A stretch of 38,315 nt of DNA from an uncultured Granulosicoccaceae bacterium. GTDB taxonomy: Bacteria > Pseudomonadota > Gammaproteobacteria > Granulosicoccales > Granulosicoccaceae. A program made the translations under genes and the position numbers. The stretch lies in assembly GCA_937922945.1 (NCBI GenBank), contig CAKZUP010000100.1, positions 1-38,315 on the forward strand. Reading direction: 5' to 3'. Below, piece by piece: positions 23,146 through 31,032 of this stretch; position 1 is the first letter of the stretch, and every line of letters begins with the position of its first letter. The notes under the pieces were generated by a model. That model searched no databases. It worked only from the letters and a program-made list of their open reading frames with translations, and was not told the DNA's origin.

Positions 23146-24852
23146 ATGTCATTCAATATTGTAGATTTAGTAAAAGATCAAGTTAAAGGACAGCTCATTG
23201 GGCATATGGGCAACCTGCTCGGCAACGAGGGCGGTAAAGCCACCAGCGCAGTCGACAGCATGATCCCGGCATTACTCAATGGTATGACAGGGTCCGCCAG
23301 CACCGACCATGGCGCAAATGCCCTTTTTGGCGCTATCCAGAACCAGGACGATTCACTGCTTGACAACATGGGCGATATGCTTGGCGGTGGACAGGCAGCA
23401 ACAGTGATCGAAAACGGAAACTCGGTGTTAAGCGGTTTATTCGGTAACGGTGGTTTAAGTAAGCTTGCAGGTGCTCTGTCTGCATTTTCAGGCGTTAGCA
23501 AAGGCGGCACAAGTTCACTTATGGGCATGCTCGCCCCCATTGTATTAGGTGTACTGAAACGCAAGGTTATGGGCGATGGCTTAAACGCAGGCAGTTTGGT
23601 TAGCATGCTCTCAGGACAAAGCAATAATATTAGTGCTGCTATGCCACAAGGACTAACCGACCAACTCAATACATCTGGCTTTTTAAGCAGTATCGGTGGC
23701 GGCGTTGGTGGAGCTGGAGCTGGTATTGCAGCAGGTGCGACCGGTGCTGTTGCAGCAGGTGCTGCAGGCATTTCAGGCGCAGCCGGTTCAGTTACTGATG
23801 GTGTTGCCAACGCTACTGGCAATGCACACGACAGTGCTGCAGCTGCTGCAGGCTCAGTCACCGATGGTGTGGCTAACGTCGCTGGTAATGCGCGCGACAG
23901 TGTTGCAGGTGCCGCAGGCTCAGTTACCGATGGTGTGGCTAACACCGCTGGTCATGCGCGCGACAGTGTTGCAGGTGCCGCAGACTCAGTTACCGATGGT
24001 GTGGCTAACACCGCTGGTAATGCGCGCGACAGCGTTGCAGGCGCAGTAGACTCAGTCTCCGATGGCGTGTCTAACGCTGCTGGTAATGTGCGCGACGGTG
24101 TCTCGGGCGCCGCCGGATCGGTCACTGATGGCGTATCAGGCGTTGCCGGTAGTGCTCGCGACGGTGTCGCTGGTGCCGCCGATGCCGTAAGCGATGGCGC
24201 TCAGAAAGGCGGTTCCATGTTTCGCTGGTTATTGCCACTGGTTGCGTTAGCAGCCCTTGCCTGGGCAGCGTTTACTTATCTGCTACCGGGCAAAGAGACG
24301 GTTACTGACACTGCAACAGCCGTAAGCGATGGCGCAGCCGCAGTAACTGATACTGCAACCGATGCTGCTGCAACCGCCACTGATACTGCAACCGATGCTG
24401 CCGCAACCGCTACCGATGCAGCCGCCGGTGCCGTTGATGCGGCAAAAGATACGGCAGCTGGCGCAGTTGATACTGCAACGGATGCAGCTGCGGATGCAAC
24501 CGATGCTGTTACAGACGCAGCAAGTGCGGCAGTCGACCCCGGTGAGGTTGGTAATCAATTAACCGGGTTGTTCAGCAGCGCAACTGAAACACTGGGTGGA
24601 ATCACCGATGCAGAAAGCGCAACAGCCGCACTGCCCGCACTAGGCGAATTAGGTGAGAGCGTTGATTCGGTATCCGGTATGTTCGGCCAAGTGCCAGATG
24701 TTGCACGCGCCCCACTGGCCAAAGCCGCCGCTGAAGGCATGGGCAAGCTGCAGCCAATAGTGGATAAAGTAATGGATATGCCAGGTGTTGGCTCTGTAGT
24801 TGGACCCGTGTTAGAGCCCATTATGGAGAAATTGCAAGAGTTTGGTGGCTAG
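23146..24852 (+). CDS. DUF937 protein with LEA-like repeats flanking one transmembrane helix
   Basis: A 568-residue protein of unknown function. Residues 1-185 are a DUF937-type domain (MSFNIVDLVKDQV start, SMIPALLNGM, GMLAPIVLGVLKRKV). From 214 there are six full and one partial 22-residue repeats of the type GSVTDGVANTAGNARDSVAGA, each two 11-mers. A single membrane helix lies at about 358-381 (FRWLLPLVALAALAWAAFTYLL), followed by six 11-mers (401-466, type TDTATDAAATA), then a 100-residue C-terminal domain starting GEVGNQLTGLFSSATETLGG. The 11-residue periodicity and Ala/Asp/Thr/Val composition resemble LEA group 3 or apolipoprotein-like amphipathic helices. There is no signal peptide, and the C-terminal part is probably periplasmic. 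The ribosome site is strong and a hairpin follows, so it is likely a single-gene transcription unit. Related C-terminal segments occur in OmpA-like envelope proteins, but no OmpA domain is present. Confidence 0.8.
   Translation: MSFNIVDLVKDQVKGQLIGHMGNLLGNEGGKATSAVDSMIPALLNGMTGSASTDHGANALFGAIQNQDDSLLDNMGDMLGGGQAATVIENGNSVLSGLFGNGGLSKLAGALSAFSGVSKGGTSSLMGMLAPIVLGVLKRKVMGDGLNAGSLVSMLSGQSNNISAAMPQGLTDQLNTSGFLSSIGGGVGGAGAGIAAGATGAVAAGAAGISGAAGSVTDGVANATGNAHDSAAAAAGSVTDGVANVAGNARDSVAGAAGSVTDGVANTAGHARDSVAGAADSVTDGVANTAGNARDSVAGAVDSVSDGVSNAAGNVRDGVSGAAGSVTDGVSGVAGSARDGVAGAADAVSDGAQKGGSMFRWLLPLVALAALAWAAFTYLLPGKETVTDTATAVSDGAAAVTDTATDAAATATDTATDAAATATDAAAGAVDAAKDTAAGAVDTATDAAADATDAVTDAASAAVDPGEVGNQLTGLFSSATETLGGITDAESATAALPALGELGESVDSVSGMFGQVPDVARAPLAKAAAEGMGKLQPIVDKVMDMPGVGSVVGPVLEPIMEKLQEFGG
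23785..24180 (+). repeat. 66-bp tandem repeat, six full units, in frame
   Basis: Six consecutive 66-base units encode 22-residue repeats starting GSV or DSV (protein positions 214, 236, 258, 280, 302 and 324), with a degenerate seventh beginning at residue 346. Units 2 to 4 are nearly identical at the DNA level (for example ACCGATGGTGTGGCTAAC recurs), showing recent duplication. Confidence 0.9.
24346..24543 (+). repeat. 33-bp tandem repeat encoding 11-residue units
   Basis: Six 11-residue units (residues 401-466), the first two identical in protein sequence (TDTATDAAATA), the rest progressively diverged (TDAAAGAVDAA, KDTAAGAVDTA, TDAAADATDAV, TDAASAAVDPG). The period is exactly half that of the upstream 22-residue repeat. 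Confidence 0.85.
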
Positions 24853-24866
24853 TACCATCACTGTCT

Positions 24867-24900
24867 CGAGGCACACTGTTTCTACAGTGTGCCTCGATTT
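24867..24900 (+). terminator. Strong hairpin after the DUF937 gene
   Basis: CGAGGCACACTGT (24867-24879) and ACAGTGTGCCTCG (24884-24896) form a perfect 13-bp stem with a TTCT loop, followed by ATTTC. It lies 15 bases after the stop codon. The T-run is short, but the stem is very stable. Confidence 0.8.
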
Positions 24901-25183
24901 CAACTGTATTCCCATATTCTGTCACGCCTTTCTGAACGGCCCTTCTTTTAAAACGCTTTCTTGCAGAATATTATTTTTGCCCATTGCATACACTTAGTAG
25001 AATCAGAATCATCGTATCTTCTGACAGATACAGCCCGTCGCATATCAAGCCTGTTTACGAACGGTGCTCGTGCGCAGCAAATCATGTAACGTGCACGAAT
25101 TACAGTCTCAAAACCCGATCGTTACCGGCCAATAACTTGTCTATACTCAGCAGGACACTCCGGCAACATAAGCGAACAATCTA
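24901..25183. other. Intergenic region upstream of the lipoprotein gene
   Basis: About 280 bases with no convincing gene; a 66-codon open frame at 24984-25184 has no ribosome site and no protein-like composition. TATACT at 25142-25147 is a possible -10 element for the lipoprotein gene 36 bases downstream, but no matching -35 is at the usual spacing. Nothing else was seen. Confidence 0.4.
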
Positions 25184-25726
25184 ATGATTGCGAATAAAAC
25201 AACGCCCTATACTTTCACACGATTAATCCTTGTGCTCGGACTCACCAGCCTGCTTGCTGCATGCGGTGGTGGTGGTTCGGGTGATGATGATTCAACTCTC
25301 ACCAACGGTGACGCACCTCAAACCAACGAAGCCGCCATTGCAGCAATTGAACCTTTGGTTGGTGTCTGGAATTTACCCGATGATTGGAATGGTGAACCTA
25401 ACGACGAGGCGTATTTAGTTATTAATGCACCCGAGGACGACGGTACGGCAGATGCTTTGGTTTATGATCAGGACGATTCCATTCCAGGCGCGGAGCAAAA
25501 CTGCTTTATCAAAGACATTATTGTTGGTGAAGTATCTCAATCTTTAACCGATGAACTGTTCATGGACGTTTCGGCGATTCCATCTGCAGTGGTTGCATTA
25601 CTCCCAAGCGGTGAGCTACAAATTTCCGTATTTTCAGAAGCTGCTGGCACCGGGGTTCCGCCTGAGCGCGTGCTCGTTGCACAAAGACTTGGCTTCACCG
25701 AAAACGATATTACAGTCTGCGAATAG
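25184..25726 (+). CDS. Hypothetical lipoprotein
   Basis: A 180-residue predicted lipoprotein. The signal peptide (TFTRLILVLGLTSLLAAC) has a clear lipobox LLAAC with the modified cysteine at residue 27, followed by a flexible glycine/aspartate-rich linker (GGGGSGDDDS), which lacks Asp at +2 and so favours the outer membrane. The mature part is acidic, contains LVGVWNLPDDWNG and two further cysteines (QNCF and VCE at the C-terminus) that could form a disulfide. The LVGVW start resembles small lipocalin-like 'function as a scaffold of beta strands' proteins, but I do not recognise a family. It stands alone, convergent with the VOC gene. Confidence 0.75.
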   Translation: MIANKTTPYTFTRLILVLGLTSLLAACGGGGSGDDDSTLTNGDAPQTNEAAIAAIEPLVGVWNLPDDWNGEPNDEAYLVINAPEDDGTADALVYDQDDSIPGAEQNCFIKDIIVGEVSQSLTDELFMDVSAIPSAVVALLPSGELQISVFSEAAGTGVPPERVLVAQRLGFTENDITVCE

Positions 25727-25783
25727 GCGGCTAAGTACCGAAAGACTACAAACCACATTGCATAAATAAGGCGTAAATGAACA

Positions 25784-25808
25784 ATGCCGGTTGTTAAGCA
25801 ACCGGCAT
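25784..25808. terminator. Hairpin between convergent genes, overlapping the VOC stop codon
   Basis: ATGCCGGTTG (25784-25793) and CAACCGGCAT (25799-25808) form a perfect 10-bp stem with a 5-base loop. It lies between the lipoprotein gene and the VOC gene and includes the last codons and stop of the latter. No long T-run follows on either strand. It probably serves both transcripts. Confidence 0.65.
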
Positions 25809-26159
25809 ATTGTCCGACCAGACTGCGTATTCGTTCCCGTGCGGGTCGGTGAAGTGAAAACGGCGACCACCCGGGAATTCGAACGTAGCCGTAGAAATAG
25901 TCCCGCCAGCTCCAACTATCTGTTTTTCTAATGATTCCAGATCGTTTGCATAGAAAATAACCAGCGCACTACCGCTACTTGCTAACGATACAGTGTCGGA
26001 CTGATAAAACCCGCCATCTATCTTCCCATCGGTAAAAGCGTGGTATTCAGGCCCGTAGCTTATAAACGACCAGCTGAATACGCGCTCAAAAAAAGCTTGC
26101 TGAGCATTAAAATCAGCAGCCGGTAGTTCAATGTAATCTACTTTTTTATCTTCAGGCAT
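25794..26159 (-). CDS. VOC (glyoxalase/bleomycin resistance fold) family protein
   Basis: A single-domain VOC protein of 121 residues from the ATG at 26157-26159; the open frame extends upstream into the peroxidase gene, but the family start is DYIELPAADFNAQQAFFERVFSW, which fits this ATG. Motifs are DGKIDGGFYQ, the mid-strand VIFYANDLESLEKQIVGAGG, and the C-terminal RRFHFTDPHGNEYAVWSD, the conserved closing strand. Paired beta-alpha-beta-beta-beta modules are normal for metal-dependent dioxygenases, isomerases or ligand-binding proteins. It lies 16 bases after the cytochrome c peroxidase stop, so it is probably co-transcribed. The function within the operon is unknown. Confidence 0.85.
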   Translation of the reverse strand: MPEDKKVDYIELPAADFNAQQAFFERVFSWSFISYGPEYHAFTDGKIDGGFYQSDTVSLASSGSALVIFYANDLESLEKQIVGAGGTISTATFEFPGGRRFHFTDPHGNEYAVWSDNMPVA

Positions 26160-26175
26160 AAGCGTCGTAAATCCG

Positions 26176-27468
26176 TTAATCGGCCGATAGTGATAGCAGA
26201 AACGCCACCAGGTCGTTCCGCTGTTGATCATCTAGATTGAGTGGTCTGAGCAACGATTCTCCGGAGGCATGCAAGCGCGCAGGATCAATATCGGCATAAG
26301 CATCAACCACGTCTCGCAGGCGGGCAAGACTACCATCGTGCATGTAGGGAGACGTGTTCTTTAAATTGCGCAGAGACGGCGTTCGCCACTGTCCCCAATT
26401 TTCTTGCGACAGCTTCACGTTTGCCGTTTTTATTTTATCCGTCGGCGACACATTATCGGCAAACGGCCCGAGTAAATTATAGGCATCGGACTGAACACGT
26501 TTTATCCCGGTATAACGCCCCGGATCAACTTGACCAACCCCTGTAAAAAAAGGCCGGCCTGTATCGTGAAATTCTCCATTGGAAAAATTGGCACCAAAAT
26601 GACATGCCCTGCAATTAGCCTCTCCCAAAAACAATTTCAAACCACGCTTTGCAGCTTCCGGATAATTGCTTTGTGCAAGCTTATCGTTATTACGCAGTGC
26701 GTCACGATAGTCATCAAACGGTGTACGCGCCGATTGCAATGTACGAACATAAGCACCAATACTCTTTGCTGCTAAAACAACCACGGCCTCATCATCCAGC
26801 CAGCTCAAGGAGCCAGCTTGCTCAGGTGGTATTGACGGTGAACTCACCTGCCCGGTTTCCCGGCCTAGCTCTTCATTAATAGTGCCGACAAACTGTTCGT
26901 TATTGCGTAGAAACTGCGCCAGTTGCGCAATGGTTCCGGCCATTTCGTGCGCAGCTAACATCGGACGCATGGCTGCGGCCCACAGGCTATCTGCACCACC
27001 ATCCCATCCAAACCAGCGCTGCAATCCCGCATCGAGAAGACCTTGCGAATTACGCACACCCGCCTGCGCGCCTTGAGCAACCGTTAGCGCATCGGAGAAA
27101 CCTTTCGACGGCACATGGCAGGAGGCACACGAGACGCGCCCCTCTGAAGAGAGGCCCGGTTCAAAAAATAAGGTGCTTCCCAATGCTTCAGCCCAATCCT
27201 GCCCAGACAAACTATTACCTGCATCGGCTGGCGTGGTTTGTGGCCAAGGGCCATGTGAAGTAATTGCTCGCAATTCAGCGTCGGAGAATTGAGCCTCTGC
27301 ATCGGTCTGGGCGAACGCACTTACAGATAAACTCAATAAAAAACTGATGGTAATGGGCAAGAGTTGCCGGACTGTTAATTTACCCAAAAAGGGTACAGAG
27401 CCTAATTCTGCAAAGTCGTTTTTAAAAACAACACAGACAAAGGCCTTGCCGTTGAACACATTTCGCAT
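26176..27468 (-). CDS. Di-haem cytochrome c peroxidase / MauG family protein
   Basis: Periplasmic di-haem c protein of about 430 residues. The two haem attachment sites are CASCH (Cys114-His118) and CRACH (Cys286-His290). Typical surroundings are LGSTLFFEPGLSSEGRVSCASCH, the FSDALTVAQGA segment, RGLKLFLGEANCRACHFGANFSNGEFHDTG, and the later TSPYMHDGSLARLRDVV, which may supply a distal methionine. The hydrophobic signal is LLPITISFLLSLSVSAFAQ at about residues 36-54, preceded by an unusually long leader; the ATG at 27466-27468 is assumed, but a start nearer the signal (for example a TTG around residue 28) would fit better. It reduces hydrogen peroxide or, as in MauG, performs oxidative modification; which applies is unknown. 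It follows a secreted amidohydrolase gene. Confidence 0.88.
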   Translation of the reverse strand: MRNVFNGKAFVCVVFKNDFAELGSVPFLGKLTVRQLLPITISFLLSLSVSAFAQTDAEAQFSDAELRAITSHGPWPQTTPADAGNSLSGQDWAEALGSTLFFEPGLSSEGRVSCASCHVPSKGFSDALTVAQGAQAGVRNSQGLLDAGLQRWFGWDGGADSLWAAAMRPMLAAHEMAGTIAQLAQFLRNNEQFVGTINEELGRETGQVSSPSIPPEQAGSLSWLDDEAVVVLAAKSIGAYVRTLQSARTPFDDYRDALRNNDKLAQSNYPEAAKRGLKLFLGEANCRACHFGANFSNGEFHDTGRPFFTGVGQVDPGRYTGIKRVQSDAYNLLGPFADNVSPTDKIKTANVKLSQENWGQWRTPSLRNLKNTSPYMHDGSLARLRDVVDAYADIDPARLHASGESLLRPLNLDDQQRNDLVAFLLSLSAD

Positions 27469-27514
27469 GTTGTACGGCAAATTAGCAAAAAAGGCAGTAA
27501 GTATTGGCACACAC

Positions 27515-28771
27515 TTACTCCAATACAAATTCCTTCATTAACGTATCAACGCCATCTGGCGCAACCACCTGAAGCTCCCACCGCCACATACCGGGCATAT
27601 GCATAACCAAACCATCAATCTGGTATTTCGCTGCCGAGTCTGAGCTGGATAACTGAGTTATTTCAGGTTTGTAGTTGGTACCATGGCCATGCGACGGCAT
27701 TGAAGCATCAATCTCAAAACGCTCAACGTTACTGATGTCCCCGCATAACGTGACGGTGATAGAGGTTGCTTGACTGACTTCAATAGGTTCATTGGTTGTC
27801 AACCAGGCACGATACTGATCACCAGCTAGCGCGAGTGCATTGTCGTTCTGCTCACTATTGCATAGATTGCTATCGGACACACTGTTAGCCGAACCCGCGT
27901 TTTCTGAATTGACATTGCCAGCTTGTCTGTTCTTTTCCCACACAGGCATGATTAAGTTGTATGCGTTTTTCCAGGCAATGTTCTCGGCCAATTCTTGAGG
28001 CAGTGTGGCTAACCAGACTCTGGCACCTGCAGCATGCTCAGGAATGTAGTACATGCGTTCTGGTGTGTAGGTATCGGTTCCAAGCATAAACCGATCAGGG
28101 TAGGCTTCAAACAGCTCCCGCCAGGCTTTACTCAACGTGCCACCGCTACCCACTTCAGACCGAAATGCCAAATCGGCCCAGACTCTGCCGTGCCTGGATA
28201 ACAAATTCGCGATATCTTCTGGGTCATCGAATCCCGAGTGCGCCCAAATGACTTTGACAGTTTCACTTTGAGCCAGCAATCGCTCAACTGCATCTGCATC
28301 GGAATGGGCATGCAAAATCAGGTTGTTTTCATCGGCCAATTCCACGATACGACGCGGTATGTCCAACTCGGCGCTGTCTCCATATAGGTGGAACTCGCCA
28401 ATTGTTGCGTATTTATTTTTGCGCAGTAAACCTTCTACATACTTCAATGCGCCTTCATCCGTAAACCATGACTGCGTTTCTCCGCGGCGCCGGTACGGCC
28501 TCAGCCCGGGAACAATCAGATCTGGAGCAAGGTTTCGTAATATCTCGGTACCATTATCATCAGAGCTTGAAACCAAAGCAAATTTAAGATTAGCTTCACG
28601 CATTATTTCGATGACTCTGGATGGGGGCGTAAGCTCCACTGAATCGTGACTATAATGAACATGCGCATCTGCAATGGGAAGTTCAGAGTTCGCTTGCACT
28701 GTGCAAAGCATAAATACGCTGACGACAAGCCCGCAAGCAACGGGAATAATTGTTTTGTAATTGATGCACAT
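27515..28771 (-). CDS. Secreted amidohydrolase with C-terminal YtkA/FixH-like domain
   Basis: A two-domain exported protein of 418 residues from the ATG at 28769-28771. A Sec signal peptide is at residues 6-27 (TIIPVACGLVVSVFMLCTVQA). The TIM-barrel metal-dependent hydrolase domain begins LPIADAHVHYSHD (HxH at His37/His39) and continues with GEFHLYGD, LILHAHSDADA, VIWAHSGFDD and LGTDTYTP, the expected ligand series. After a Ser/Asn-rich linker (about 300-325) the last 90 residues carry SMPSHGHGTNY and GLVMHMPGMWRWELQV, the pattern of YtkA-like/FixH domains that act in periplasmic copper or cytochrome handling. Fusion with a hydrolase is uncommon in my experience. The peroxidase and VOC genes follow in the same orientation. 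An upstream frame to 28843 exists but starts at a TTG. Confidence 0.8.
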   Translation of the reverse strand: MCINYKTIIPVACGLVVSVFMLCTVQANSELPIADAHVHYSHDSVELTPPSRVIEIMREANLKFALVSSSDDNGTEILRNLAPDLIVPGLRPYRRRGETQSWFTDEGALKYVEGLLRKNKYATIGEFHLYGDSAELDIPRRIVELADENNLILHAHSDADAVERLLAQSETVKVIWAHSGFDDPEDIANLLSRHGRVWADLAFRSEVGSGGTLSKAWRELFEAYPDRFMLGTDTYTPERMYYIPEHAAGARVWLATLPQELAENIAWKNAYNLIMPVWEKNRQAGNVNSENAGSANSVSDSNLCNSEQNDNALALAGDQYRAWLTTNEPIEVSQATSITVTLCGDISNVERFEIDASMPSHGHGTNYKPEITQLSSSDSAAKYQIDGLVMHMPGMWRWELQVVAPDGVDTLMKEFVLE

Positions 28772-28885
28772 AGAATTTTTACGCAAGCTTTTACACCATC
28801 TTTTATGCAGTCTTTTATGCTTTATGGGCAGAATCATATTCAACTATTTCTTTGGTGTTATTTGGTTATCAGTGTCTCGAAACTA

Positions 28886-28926
28886 TTGGCGTTTCGCCAA
28901 CCTTGGCAACTGGCAAATCTTGCCAA
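28886..28926. promoter_or_regulatory. Array of TTGGC/GCCAA inverted repeats upstream of the amidohydrolase operon
   Basis: TTGGCGTTTCGCCAA (28886-28900) is a perfect inverted repeat with a 3-base centre. It is followed after two bases by TTGGCAA (28903-28909), TGGCAA (28911-28916) and TTGCCAA (28920-28926), giving a second repeat with two alternative left arms. It lies about 115-155 bases upstream of the amidohydrolase start and 46 bases after the histidine kinase stop. It could be an operator or a terminator region; no T-run supports the latter. Confidence 0.45.
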
Positions 28927-28971
28927 CTCACCAGCTTCGAATACGTAACGACATCTGTTACTTATTTTTCT

Positions 28972-30321
28972 TTACAGACTACCGGGTCTTGTGCTCGACT
29001 CAACAGAATTCGCATTGCCTGCATTTATGTCTTTGGCCATTAAACTGGCGTTGACCGGGAATATTATATCAAACCGGGCCCCTCCCAACGCCTCACTCTT
29101 GCCTATCACAAACTTTGCATCGTGCCATTGTGCAATGCGGTTAACGATCGCTAATCCCATGCCATAACCTTTCTTGCCAGTACCGGATTCCTGAGACTCA
29201 CCTCGCACAAACGGCTTGAGCATTTCCCGGTGCTTGTCAGCCGGAATTCCCAAACCATCATCTTCAATACTCACACAGATCATGGTTCTTTTCCTGAAAA
29301 GTGACACAGACGCATGGCTGCCCCCGTAATTAACTGCATTTTGTAATAAATTATTAATCATCATTGCTACATAACGCTCATGCGCATTGACGACAAACTG
29401 CTCCTTACTCGGGCTCCACGAAATGCTCGTACCGGCTATATCGTTTAATGAATCAACGCTTACGTTAATAACATCAACCAGATTGACAGGAGACTTGGGC
29501 ATATCACTGAGCTGTTGATCAAGCCTTGCATATTCAAGCAACACTTCAACCAAATTCTCCATTGCGGTTAAATCGTTACTGAGCCGCTCTTGATACTCCG
29601 ATCTGGTTTTTTCATCTTTTGCTTCGTCGAGTAAATCGATGCCGAACCGGAGCCGCGCTAACGGCGTGCGTAAATCGTGTGATACAGCACTGGCCAGCAT
29701 CTTGTTGTCAGCAATAAGACTCTGGATTCTCTGTGCCATGGAATTGAATTCGCTTTCAATGCCGAATAAAAAGCTACGCTCGTGGGTTGATACGCGTTTA
29801 TTCAAATCACCCTCACCGAATGCACGTGCCGTTTTTCCCAACGCTAGCAAACGTCTGGCTAAAGGATATATCCATAGCAAAACCAAACATATCATCCCAC
29901 CATAGAACAACATGGTTAACGCAACCGCTATCGGTGTTTCACTCTCGGTAGCTGGCGGCGAAAGCGATAACACTTTATTGGAGTCAGATCGTTTAAAAAA
30001 TAGTGTCACACCCGATTCAGATTCAAGCACCAGCGGCTCACCGGAGGCCATTTGCTGTTCAAGCTCCTCGGGCAAGGCTAGCTCTTTGGTATCAACCAAC
30101 GATAAACTCATGGGGCTTGTTGATGGCCATGCTGCGACAATCCGTGATAATTGTGTGTCCGTTTCTACACTTGAAACCAGATCGTTCCCGACATCACGAT
30201 AAATTTGTAGTCCATCGGTGGGAGTCTTGACCAAACCATCGAACAGACGGTCGATTGCCCAACCTAATCCAATAGTGGATAGTAATACGACAATTAATAA
30301 AGAAATACTAAGCCGGCGCAC
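28972..30321 (-). CDS. Two-component sensor histidine kinase (RstB-like)
   Basis: Membrane sensor kinase of 449 residues. TM1 is at about 4-22 and TM2 at about 131-151, enclosing a periplasmic domain of about 105 residues (sensor). HAMP follows (about 152-205). The phosphoacceptor is His215 in ASAVSHDLRTPLARLRF. The ATPase domain shows the N box NNLLQNAVNYGG, DDGLGIP and GYGMGLAIVNRIAQWH. Start is GTG at 30319-30321, six bases after the response-regulator stop, so the pair is co-translated. The combination with MipA/OmpV and DUF3019 genes is a recurring marine-gammaproteobacterial cluster of RstAB type. The signal is unknown; envelope or metal stress is plausible. The C-terminus has a short hydrophilic Ser/Asn-rich tail. 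Confidence 0.92.
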   Translation of the reverse strand: MRRLSISLLIVVLLSTIGLGWAIDRLFDGLVKTPTDGLQIYRDVGNDLVSSVETDTQLSRIVAAWPSTSPMSLSLVDTKELALPEELEQQMASGEPLVLESESGVTLFFKRSDSNKVLSLSPPATESETPIAVALTMLFYGGMICLVLLWIYPLARRLLALGKTARAFGEGDLNKRVSTHERSFLFGIESEFNSMAQRIQSLIADNKMLASAVSHDLRTPLARLRFGIDLLDEAKDEKTRSEYQERLSNDLTAMENLVEVLLEYARLDQQLSDMPKSPVNLVDVINVSVDSLNDIAGTSISWSPSKEQFVVNAHERYVAMMINNLLQNAVNYGGSHASVSLFRKRTMICVSIEDDGLGIPADKHREMLKPFVRGESQESGTGKKGYGMGLAIVNRIAQWHDAKFVIGKSEALGGARFDIIFPVNASLMAKDINAGNANSVESSTRPGSL

Positions 30322-30327
30322 TAACGT

Positions 30328-31032
30328 TTACCACGCATCCGGTGCAAGCATATAGCCTTTTCCCCGGATGGTTTTGATGCGCTCCGGTGCGGATGCAACA
30401 TCACCAAGTTTTTTGCGCAAGCGAGAAATACTGATATCGATAGAACGATCCAACCCGTCGTACTCTATCCCGCGCATTTGACTTATTAAATTTTCCCGAC
30501 TTACCGGTGTACCGGACTGTGTAGCAAGCAGTGTTAACAAATCGAACTCGTGAGACGACAAGTTAATATCTTCATCATTTAACGTTAGCGTTCGGGAGGT
30601 AGGGTCGATGTACAAGCCACCAATTCGAATAACATGCGCAGGATCATCGCTTTGCTCTCGCCGCAGCAGCGCTTTTATTCTTGCTAGTAGAACCTTCGGT
30701 TTTACCGGCTTAGGCAGAAAATCATCTGCACCAATTTCCAACCCGCGAATCTCGTCATCTTCTTCGCTTTGCGCGGTCAGCATAAGAATAGGTTTCGAAT
30801 AGAATTTTCTAGCCTCTTCACAAACTTGAAGGCCGGTTAGTCCGGGCAACATGACATCAAGCACGACAAGGTCAGGCTCATCTGCTTTTATCAATTCGAG
30901 TGCATCATCACCGCGCGTGGCAACACTAACCTGATAATCGTGTGAGTTAAGATAATCTGCTATCCAGGCGGCAAGTGATTCATCATCTTCAACCACCATA
31001 ATATGGCGAGCTTCATCTACATTGGTTGTCAT
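30328..31032 (-). CDS. OmpR-family response regulator (RstA-like)
   Basis: Response regulator of 234 residues: receiver domain (VVEDDES acidic pocket at Glu15-Asp17, phosphoacceptor Asp59 in VVLDVMLPG, conserved Lys in LPKPVKPKVL) and a C-terminal winged helix (LSSHEFDLLTLLATQSGTPVSRE, LDRSIDISISRLRKKLGD, TIRGKGYML). The ATG at 31030-31032 overlaps the DUF3019 stop by one base. Together with the downstream kinase it forms a complete two-component system. The target is probably the mipA promoter of its own operon (inference). Confidence 0.95.
   Translation of the reverse strand: MTTNVDEARHIMVVEDDESLAAWIADYLNSHDYQVSVATRGDDALELIKADEPDLVVLDVMLPGLTGLQVCEEARKFYSKPILMLTAQSEEDDEIRGLEIGADDFLPKPVKPKVLLARIKALLRREQSDDPAHVIRIGGLYIDPTSRTLTLNDEDINLSSHEFDLLTLLATQSGTPVSRENLISQMRGIEYDGLDRSIDISISRLRKKLGDVASAPERIKTIRGKGYMLAPDAW

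Noticed and set aside
23178..23945. 255-codon open frame antisense to the DUF937 gene
   Set aside because: It mirrors the repetitive, alanine-rich codons of the sense gene; its protein is low-complexity Ala/Pro, and there is no ribosome site. The sense frame has domain similarity and a strong AGGAGG.
23785..24180. Regular direct repeats that might suggest a CRISPR array
   Set aside because: The 66-base units are contiguous with no unique spacers, lie in frame within a coding sequence and encode a 22-residue protein repeat.
24984..25184. 66-codon plus-strand frame upstream of the lipoprotein
   Set aside because: No ribosome site, no recognisable motif, and composition like non-coding DNA.
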